Shown one piece after another: positions 56,054 to 64,000 of a DNA stretch of 64,000 nt. The notes below the pieces were generated by a model. That model was not told the origin of the DNA. It worked only from the letters and a program-made list of their open reading frames with translations, and searched no databases. Origin of the DNA: Lepidonotus clava (Eukaryota; Annelida; Polychaeta; Phyllodocida; Polynoidae); contig OW387150.1 in assembly GCA_936440205.1 (NCBI GenBank), forward strand, positions 15,970,152 through 16,034,151, in the 5' to 3' direction. Both the position numbers and the translations under genes were made by a program. Every line of letters starts with the position of its first letter. Position 1 is the first letter of the stretch.

Positions 56054-56184
56054 GAGACTGTCGGAAGGCATCAACAGTTTCTTTTATGTTAAAGTAGTCA
56101 GAAGACATCAACTACTAATTGTGTAGGGCTATCGGAAGGCATCAATAGTCCTTTATGCTACAATAGTTGGAAATCATCAACTAT
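56054..56184. repeat. Array of four hairpins with covarying stems
   Basis: Four stem-loops at 56054-56081, 56093-56116, 56125-56152 and 56163-56184, spaced about 34-37 bases. Each has a 12-base loop of the form YRGAARRCATCA, while the stems differ: GAGACTGT/ACAGTTTC, AGTAGT/ACTACT, AGGGCTAT/ATAGTCCT, ATAGT/ACTAT. Every stem change is matched on the other arm, the mark of selected RNA structure. The last hairpin contains the pol stop codon (56181-56183 on the minus strand). Confidence 0.85.
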
Positions 56185-59100
56185 GAATTGTTCCGGTTTT
56201 TGTATTGTAAGTATAAGTCCTCAGGGTCAATCGATGGGTGGAAGTCAGATGCAGGAACCCAACTCTTCCTTTTGACACCAACCCATTTGGTGAGGTATTT
56301 CACCTCCCCAGATGGTAGAGTTCTTTTTCCTGAGATAAACCTAATGCTGTAGTAATCTCCAGTCTCAGCATCAGGTGTAGTTGTAGAAGAAGATGTGGGC
56401 ACGTCGGCAGCAGGCTGCAATCTGCCACCGTCGGTTGATCCACACCTCTTCTTATGTGTAATGTTAATGTCCGGTGTAGCATCTTGGGATCCGACTTTCC
56501 CGCATGAATAATTAGAGGAATGCACAGGATCCGACTTCCCGTGGCTTAAGTCACTGGTTGGGTCGGATTTACCAACCTGTACCGCTTGCACCTTAGCGGC
56601 TCCCTGATCCGTAGTGGCACGGTCAGCAGGGAAATTTGCCACCTCTTTGGTGGGCTTTACCACTGGTATATGTGCCTCAGAAGAGGGCTTTGATGAGTTA
56701 GGCGATGGTGCGGGTCCCTCTGGGGTGACCCTAGGAATATCAAACTGTACCGTTTTTCTTTCTTTAATCCGTCGCGACGTATTCCCCGTGTGACAACATC
56801 CACGAGGACCCTGAACCAAAGCGTGCACTCTCTGGTCAGGTTGATCATGTGAGGGCAATGGTTCCTCTAGACCTGCAGGCGCCTTTACTTCAGTGGTAGT
56901 TTTAATCATAGCTTCGTTAGGGACAGAGTTATCGTGTTGATGGTCAGCACCCGATTGATTTAGATCCTGTATAGGAGCATTGACCGGGCTCCAAGAATCA
57001 TAAGCTCTTTTAAGTTTAGAAACATTAACTAGATGAGGAATTTGTTTTTGGTTATGTATAGAAAGTAATCTTGCTAAATGATCACCTTTTGTTTCAATCA
57101 CTCTAAATGGACCTTTATATTTAGCAGAAAATTTGGATCGTCGGTTATCGGCACATGTAGGATCATAAATATGCACCAAGTCGCCTACCTGTAGGTCCAA
57201 TGGTTTAGCCTTTTTGTCCAATCGTTCACGCATGTCTTTATTATATCGTTCGGTGACATGCTTTGCTGATTTGCTAAACATGTTAACTAATTTCATTGCT
57301 AAAGCATATTTTTCATTGTCTGTTTCAGGTGTTGCAACATCAATGGGTATATCAGAAAGTCCCATAGAGACAGGTTCACGGCCAAAAAGTAATTGATAGG
57401 GAGAAAAACCTGTACGTGCAGAATTAGTTGAACGCACTGCCCACAAGGCAATTGGCAACAGCTGTGGCCAGTCCTTGTGGTCCTGAGTGACATAACATGC
57501 GATCACGTCCTCCAGGGTACGATGCAACCTTTCCACCCTGGCATTGCCTGTAGGCATTCTACCAGAGGTGAAAGTATGATGACAGTTTAATCTCTGAGTG
57601 ACAGCCTTTAGGAATTTTGATAAGAACGATTGTCCTCTATCCGAATGTATTCTGGAAACCCTTCCATACCTGGCAACTATACCAGTTAGGAAGGCAAATG
57701 CGGCTGTTGACCCGGTAGAGTCTTTAGTTGCAAATGCTTCTGGCCATCCTGTAGCCAGGTCGATGAACGTCATAATATAGCGCGAGCCATCCTTAGCAGG
57801 TGTCAACGGTCCAATAAAGTCGCAAGAAACAATTTCCCAAGGGCGAGTAGGCTCATCCCACGACTTTGCTAATGCTTTAGGATGGGGCACACGTTTCCGT
57901 AATGCACAACTATCACAAGATCTCACATAGTTAACAATGTCACGATGCATGTTTTTCCAGTAATATCTGTCCGCCACTTTAGCAGCTAGAGCGTTTTGTC
58001 CGACATGACCTCCTGAGAGAATGTCGTCATGTAAGCGTGATAACACATGATACACTAATGTAACTGGTATTAGAATTTGTGGTTTTGGGCAATAAATATC
58101 GTTAGATGTCTTCTTTGACTTAATGTTTTTAAAATGACAAATAATTCCTGGTTTCATAATGTCAAGAAAATTAGCTTGAGCAACCACAGATCGAGCTTGG
58201 TCTGGGTCCTCTGGTACAATTTGGTTTTTTAGGTACTGGTACAAAGTAACACACTCAGCGTCTTTCTTTTGATGTTTGCGGATACTTTCCAATGAGAGTG
58301 GGTCATTGGTGTCGTCCTCAAGTGCCAGTGGCATTAGTTCGCCACCTACAGAAGGGAGAAACTCCTCTGCATTTGGTTCACCTGTTTGTGTGCGTGATAA
58401 GTAATCCGCTAGAAAGTGTGTCTTACCTGCTTCGTAAATAATGTCAACGTCAAAAGCTGATAGATAAAGGCCCCATCTCCTGATTCTCGGAGTCGGGCTC
58501 TTATTAGCGTTTTTCAAAAGTGTCAAAAGTGGTTTATGGTCTGTCACAATAATTGTTTTATAACCTTGTACTATGTCTTCAAAACTATGTAGTGCTTGTA
58601 TCACTGCTAAAGCTTCTTTCTCAGAGACAGTATAATTACGTTCGCGATCATTTAACACTGAACCCCAGAATGATATAGGGCGATAGAGTTCATCAATTTT
58701 GTGGCACAAAGCTGCACCACCAGCTACATCAGAAGAGTCTGTCAACAAGTAAAAGTCTAGGCCAAAATTTGGATGAATCAAAATTTGATCTGTTGTAAAA
58801 GATCTTTTCAATGTCAAAAATGCATCGTCAGCTTCCTTAGTCCACTGGAATTTCTTTCCTTTTTTAGTCAACTCGTACAATGGTTTTGCAATGTCAGAGA
58901 ACTTACTGATAAAAGCCCTGTAATAGTTACAGAGTCCAAGAAAGGCTTGAGTTGTTTTTACATTATGTGGTTTTCCAAAATGGTGAATTTTAGTAATAAT
59001 ATGAGGTTGCGTTTTAAGTCCTTCTGCATTAATTGTATGGCCCAGGAAATCGATCTCATCCCTGCACCAGTCACACTTTTCAGGTTTAAGTTTCAAGTTT

Positions 59101-60643
59101 GCTTTAATAAGAGCCTGTAGCACTAGTTGCAGGCTAGCCAAATGTTCTTCAAATGTAGAATCGTAGACAATAATGTCATCAAGGTATGCCAAACAAACTC
59201 TCGGCACAAGCCCTCTAAGAGCAAGTGCTAAGATTCGGGTGAACTGCCAAGGCGCTCCGACGAGGCCAAATGGTATCCTTGCATAATGGAATAGACCCAT
59301 TGGTGACTCAAAAGCTGTGTAATGTCTCGATTTTTCGTCAATACTGCATTGGTGATAACCACTTAGGAGATCCAAAGCTGACCAAATTGTTGGCTTTTTA
59401 TATGCCATATATAGAAACAAAGAACGGGCTGTAGGCATTGGGAATTTATCCTTATAAGTTATTGCATTCAGTAGCCTAAAGTCAGTGCATAAACGCGGTT
59501 TTCCATTCTTCTTTTGAACGACAACTAATGGGCTTCTCCATGCAGATGAAGAAGGTTCTATAATACCAAGGTCTAAAAGTTGTTTGATTTGTTCATCTAT
59601 TACGTCCATCTTTTGTGGTGAATACCTGTAAGGTCTAGAAGCTACAGGACCTTTGGTTTCGTCTACTTTAATACTCATTGGAGCAATGTCACATTGTCCC
59701 ATTTCTTCCATAGAAAAAGCCAAAGCTGCTCTATTTTTCAATAAGAGTTCGCGAAGTTGCTCCTTTTGAACCTCAGTCAAGGAAGATTTTGATAGATCGA
59801 TTGAATCAATGAGCTCTCTATCCTTGACTTCAGTGTCATAATTTTGATTAGCAGAACGTGTTGTTTCCGGGCAAATTTTGTTTTCAAGTAATGTCAATAT
59901 TGGTTGAGGAGTATCGGTTTGTTTGAAAACTGCAGACACTTCAGAATTTTGAATAGGGGGTATATAATATTCATCAGTAGCAAATGCTAACACAGTTGAT
60001 TTAGAAAGTTTAACAGGAGAATCTGTAGGGTTCATGACTTTCAGCCATGCCAAACCTTTTCCAGCGAATGTGCAGCATTCCGCCAAGACTGGTGCTGTCA
60101 CAGCCGGTTCCAGGATCCATGGCTGGCCGTCCGTCACGTCCTTTACATTCACGGGGATTATAACCTCACTCATAGGCATAATTTCCTCTGGTCCCATGGG
60201 TGTAACAGTGTTATTCCGAAAGAATGTTATTGTATTATTTTGAAAGTTAATATGAGCTTGAGTTGCCGCTAGAAAGTCACGGCCAATAACTATATCATAG
60301 ATAAGGTCTGAGAGAACTTGAAAGTTAAAATCAACTTCAACGTTAGCGAGTGTAAATCTAATTCGTACGTCTGCAATAACTTTAATTTCAGAAGAGTCTC
60401 CCAATGTTATAGAACTTGAGGTTGGAAATGATGTATGTAATATATTATCTTTAGGAATTCGTTCGAAAACATCTTGTCTTATAAAACAGTGACTAGCTCC
60501 ACTATCGATAATTGAATTAATTTGGACATTATTGAATAAGAGATCAATTGCTATTGGATCAACTTTAGAGTGGGACTCTTGAAGATTTGCTTTTATCGTG
60601 CACAGTGAAACGCGAATCTCACCATGCAGGCTATCTAGTTTTT
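56181..60643 (-). CDS. pol: Element C pol with chromodomain-like end
   Basis: About 1,485 codons open in the -1 frame from the gag end, with no ATG near the start. Protease is marked by IIDSGASHCF (DSG at 60498-60506). Reverse transcriptase has WRSPLVVVQKKNG, ALDLLSGYHQ, IPFGLVGAPWQF and YLDDIIVYDS. RNase H has LLTDSSDVAGGAAL, KEALAVIQAL and VTDHKPLL. Integrase has GGHVGQNAL...CDSCALRK, SCDFIGPL, HSDRGQSFLS and ARVERLHRTL. After a GPFRVIE (GPY-like) part and a long linker, the end reads YLTKWVGVKRKSWVPASDF, which looks like a chromodomain core. The A-AAA-AAC heptamer at 60638-60644, directly before the gag stop, is the classic -1 slippage site known in the family. All catalytic motifs are present. 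Confidence 0.95.
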
Positions 60644-62536
60644 TGGAGGATATTGGTTTCTATTTGGAAAATATTTTTGTTGAGCTTGACCAAAAGATGG
60701 TGGTCTATTAGTACGCAAAATATCCTGTAAGAATCTGCACGAATTTGTATCGTGGCCAAACCGTTGGTGGGCTACACACCACGGTGTTCCGTCCTCGGCT
60801 CTGGTCTGTCGGGCGTGGGTCCAGGCGTTCGGCCCCGGAAAGCGCGTTTCCCGGCCAGGTGTTGTACGCACTGCCTGACCACAACCAAAGCCAGAGCGGT
60901 TGTTATAATTAGGGCTGTTGTTGAAAGGCCTACCGTTTCCCCTCGGAGGCGTCCATTGTTGGCGTGAATTCTGAGTTGCAATCGCAGCCAGAATTGTATC
61001 GGTCATTTTTCTTAGTTCCCGAACGTTGTCAGGAGTGCTGTCCCCTCCGGCCGCTGCCGGGGGTTTCAACATGCTTTCAGGCTCAGATGGTTGCAGAGCG
61101 GCCAGGGCTCTTTGGGGCCTGTCCACTGATTCCATCCTCGATGCAATGTTAACTGCCTGCTCGAAGTTTGCAGGGTTTTGAATTGCCACCTCTCTTGACA
61201 TAGGAGCCTTTAGACCCCTAATATAGGCGGCGAGGAGGACACCTGCATCCACCCCAGATCGAGCCTGCGCCTGTCGCAAGATTCCAGCAAACTGCCTGAC
61301 AGTCTGATCTTTACCTTGTTTATAATTAAAGAAATCTTGATGCTTTTGCCAGGCTGCCCTGACATCTCCATAAATGTCTGTAAGACGAGCTTTTAATTTA
61401 GCATAAGTGTCTACGTCAGTGGGATCTAATGAAGAAACCCAGTCACGAGCTTGGGCCTTAAGTTGGTGCTTGGCCATAGCAAGCTTATTCGCAGGAGACC
61501 ATTCACAAAGGACTGCCAACGAATCAATTTCGTCAAAATAAGCGTTAATAAATTCATCACTTTCTCCAGAAAAAGTGGGTAGTTTTAGAGCGGGTTGTTT
61601 TGCTGCCATGTTGAAATTTGGTTGATTAATCGGTATTTGTGGGAGGACAGGAATATCCTGGGGAATCTGCCCAGCTGGTACGAGCTGGACAGGTAGAGGA
61701 TTGACCCGTCGTTGTGGTGAGGACGGAGGAGATTCGGCTCCTTGTCCTTGAGCGGTGGGATCCTGTTCGGTTAGATTGTTCAGATTGTCTGCAGGTGTTT
61801 CCACAGACTTTGCAGCTATAGACGATCCACTTTCGTCTCTAAGAAATGCAGGATCAGCTCCCTGACCCTGTTGTCCCTGAAGCCGTATAGATAAAGGTGA
61901 TGATGGAGGATCCCTGGACCGCTGAATTAAGGTCCCAGCGTTGCCCTTTGCTGAGGGCTCCCCTTCAGAGTGTGGGAAGAGGATGCGCGAAACAGTTAAT
62001 AAATCAGAGGCTAACCGAGAATCATCTGTCGGAAAGAGATCCGCGGCCCCTTGCTGACCTGAAGTCCCGGCTTTTCCGGGCCGTGGAGGAAGCCTCCCAG
62101 CACCAGAACTTGCAGCGTGGAAAATAGGGCGTAGTGTCCTACCTTCCGGTGATAGAAACTGTCTCACTTCTGGGACCGAGACACTAGCGCGACAAGCAGA
62201 GGGCGAGTCAAAACGAACAGTTCGGCTGTCCCGATGCTGAGCAGGGGGACTTGCTGAGCGAAAACCAGGCAAGGTATGTTCTACCTCAGGAGGCCAACCA
62301 GTCCTCTCAGCTACTTCTTCAGCTGTGAAGACTTTTCCATGAATAGAGAAAGTTCTTAAACGTTCAGATTCCAATTGTATCCCTGGGATTGGTCCCTGTG
62401 ATCTCGTATGAGTCCTTAATATAGAAGGGGGAACCGTCCCAGACGGGTTATCAACTGGTTCTTCTTCCGAAATAAACTGTGTGTGTGTGGAGGGACTGTG
62501 ATAGATGTCTTCCTCAGAATCTGACCGACTGGACAT
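60635..62536 (-). CDS. gag: Element C gag
   Basis: 633 residues from an ATG with A at -3. The first 300 are long, disordered and acidic/Ser/Pro-rich, which is unusual for a Gypsy gag. Residues about 305-475 hold the capsid-like region (LPTFSGESDEFINAYFDEI, KHQLKAQARDWVSSL, FNYKQGKDQTVRQFAGILRQ). The end is Asn/Arg/Gly-rich, with WCVAHQRFGHDTNSCR, a C-X3-H-X4-H-X4-C knuckle-like motif of the kind seen in several animal Gypsy gags instead of standard CCHC. It forms the particle and binds RNA. It ends next to the slippage heptamer leading to pol. The frame looks whole. Confidence 0.92.
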   Translation of the reverse strand: MSSRSDSEEDIYHSPSTHTQFISEEEPVDNPSGTVPPSILRTHTRSQGPIPGIQLESERLRTFSIHGKVFTAEEVAERTGWPPEVEHTLPGFRSASPPAQHRDSRTVRFDSPSACRASVSVPEVRQFLSPEGRTLRPIFHAASSGAGRLPPRPGKAGTSGQQGAADLFPTDDSRLASDLLTVSRILFPHSEGEPSAKGNAGTLIQRSRDPPSSPLSIRLQGQQGQGADPAFLRDESGSSIAAKSVETPADNLNNLTEQDPTAQGQGAESPPSSPQRRVNPLPVQLVPAGQIPQDIPVLPQIPINQPNFNMAAKQPALKLPTFSGESDEFINAYFDEIDSLAVLCEWSPANKLAMAKHQLKAQARDWVSSLDPTDVDTYAKLKARLTDIYGDVRAAWQKHQDFFNYKQGKDQTVRQFAGILRQAQARSGVDAGVLLAAYIRGLKAPMSREVAIQNPANFEQAVNIASRMESVDRPQRALAALQPSEPESMLKPPAAAGGDSTPDNVRELRKMTDTILAAIATQNSRQQWTPPRGNGRPFNNSPNYNNRSGFGCGQAVRTTPGRETRFPGPNAWTHARQTRAEDGTPWCVAHQRFGHDTNSCRFLQDILRTNRPPSFGQAQQKYFPNRNQYPPKN

Positions 62537-62623
62537 AGTCTCTCATAATAGTCATTTTGAAGGAGCAGTACTTATATATATAAAAGTCACAGAGAAATCT
62601 GTATAGATAAGTCTATAATGTTC

Positions 62624-62629
62624 ACTTAC
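62624..62629 (-). other. Candidate splice donor in the leader of element C
   Basis: On the minus strand CCA|GTAAGTGAA lies 88-93 bases upstream of the gag ATG. The intron side matches the consensus perfectly. In envelope-bearing Gypsy elements env is made from a spliced message using a donor near gag. Confidence 0.45.
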
Positions 62630-62639
62630 TGGATGGGTC

Positions 62640-64000
62640 AACAGAAAGCAACGCCGTTCACCAATAACTTCTCACCGTTCCAGGTAGGAAAGATAAATCG
62701 GCGTCCCAATAAACCTATCCCTAACTCTAAAACACAGATCAGTAAATTGGTCTCGTAGCACAATGCCTCTGCATAGCCTAATTCAATATCTCAAAGCATT
62801 ATCCAAATCCAAGGGCAAATAGCTATGAATCAACTCTTTTGGACCTATCGAGCAAAAACTCACTATACCTCCTTAGAACATTGGGACTAGCTAAGGGAAT
62901 AAGTAAAAGTCGGCCACTTTTCACCAATCAGTGTGAACAGATTTCCACGCTATCTAGAAAACCAGATTCTTGATGGTGCGCGATATGGGGTTTGGGGTTT
63001 GCCGGTCGGGGCTGGCCGGGGTTGGCTCGCGGGAAGGGCAGGTCGGCCGAGAATTTTAGGGTGGTACGTGTAGGCAACTGTTAGTCTTTAATTTTGAAAA
63101 AATGGACAAGTTGTTACCAATAAGTAAAAATGGTGTGTCAATCAGTGATACTATATGAGGCTGCCTAGGTGTAACAACCCCTATAGAAATTGTAATACTG
63201 ATGAATTCTTTCCAATAAATATAAGAATATTTCAAACTATTTGCTTAACCAGGTATACCTTATGGAGCTTCTCAGATTGCACGACCAGATTTAGCTTAGC
63301 CTTTAGACCTCAGAAAAATTTCTGAGTTAGGTACAACAGTACTGGTTCGACGACCCAAGCGCTCCACAGGCAGAATGGAAAAGCAAACAGTATTATTTTC
63401 TGTATTGAAACCAGAAATTCAGAGAAAATATATTTCTCATAATTTTGTAAGGCAATGTTCCGGCTGTCTTCCAGCACGAATCCAACTATACTTAGAGCGG
63501 TCCCTGAGCGACACCACAAGGCCACCAGAACATATGCCTAATTAAAAATGCACACCTTTAGATAAATTGTATTTCTATAAAGAAATGTACTGTATATATC
63601 CCACCAGAATGTCAAGGAGTTCGACACAAGTGTCCCTCTGCCATGAAACCTGGTGGTATTTTAGGTACCTTATCGAAATCTGCACCTTTTGTAGTTATTT
63701 ATAAGCACAATATGTTCCTACCTGCAAAATTGTCCTGAAAAGCAAGTTTACACACTGCTTACTATAAAAGGGGGTTGCGCTGAATCGGCAATCACATCAC
63801 AGCTGCCCCTCTCATTAGGAATGCGGGCCTTTTGTGGAGAATGGGTCCGTGGGTTGGGGGAGGTAATTTATGCGTGCGGCCAAGCTCGCATACAGTCTAT
63901 CTAATGCCTGAATAGAAACCCTAAAGTTATAATAAAAAAAAGCCAGACAAGTGCCACTAGTTCAATTAATATCTTTTAAGTCCCATCACCAGATGTGAGG
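62640..64000. other. Right flank; leader or host sequence, no gene seen
   Basis: AT-rich apart from a G-rich patch at 62985-63060. No LTR copy, no tRNA-matching primer site I can name, and no protein-like frame. It could be a long leader of element C, an insertion into it, or host DNA after loss of the 5' LTR. Confidence 0.4.

Larger units (their letters stand above)
50606..62630 (-). mobile_element. Element C: envelope-bearing Ty3/Gypsy (errantivirus-like) element
   Basis: A minus-strand element of at least 12 kb with gag, pol, env, a C2H2-finger gene and an arginine-rich small gene in order, plus an opposite-strand frame between pol and env. Pol order PR-RT-RH-IN puts it in Ty3/Gypsy. The envelope has a furin-type site followed by a fusion-peptide-like stretch as in baculovirus F proteins and insect Gypsy envelopes. 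Gag, pol and env frames look whole. No LTR pair was found: the 5' LTR may lie beyond 64000 or be lost, and the left boundary is uncertain. A GTAAGT donor word on the minus strand upstream of gag (62624-62629) and acceptor-like CACAG just before env (about 54770) fit the spliced env message known in this family. Confidence 0.9.

Noticed and set aside
62640-62700. TGGTGAACGGCG and TGGAACGGTGAG (minus strand) as primer sites of element C
   Set aside because: Neither matches a tRNA end I can recall, and no LTR end lies next to them.

Overview
The window is animal nuclear DNA. It is AT-rich, with long gene-free stretches, many microsatellites and homopolymer runs, short inverted-repeat elements and a tRNA-type SINE with a (CACT)n tail. 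No stretch reads convincingly as a conserved host protein. The repeat flavour (frequent TAGGCCTA words, a Nin-type SINE, hAT-like ends) suggests a marine invertebrate, perhaps a deuterostome or mollusc. This is an impression, not a proof.

Three unrelated LTR retroelements of the Ty3/Gypsy order dominate, and all keep long open frames. Element A (20225-33767, + strand, 13.5 kb) has 951-bp LTRs, a CTAG target duplication, a tRNA-Leu-type primer site, gag and pol in overlapping frames, and a third 836-codon gene for a nuclear-looking protein with two C2H2 fingers. That third gene appears to have its own TATA/Inr promoter. A 3.3-kb non-coding tail with four hairpin repeats follows. Element B (40551-44913, - strand, 4.36 kb) is a compact Mag-type element with identical 123-bp LTRs, an ATTGG duplication and one gag-pol frame. 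Element C (about 50.6-62.6 kb, - strand) is a retrovirus-like element: gag, pol with a chromodomain-like tail, an envelope gene of the baculovirus-F/errantivirus kind, a C2H2-finger gene and an arginine-rich small gene. Between pol and env there is a 353-codon frame on the opposite strand and an array of four covarying hairpins. Its LTRs could not be paired inside the window.

The flanks hold short non-autonomous repeats (4873-5106, 7796, 15761-16155, 19090-19271, 34473), a SINE at about 37.0-37.35 kb, two adjacent long palindromes at 38.92-39.20 kb, and just downstream a good TATA core promoter with a following splice donor (39273-39350), the best candidate for a host transcription start.

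The most notable points are: two distantly related Gypsy elements each carrying an extra two-finger C2H2 protein; the internal promoter in A; and, in C, the antisense frame with the hairpin array overlapping the pol stop. No function is proven for any accessory protein.
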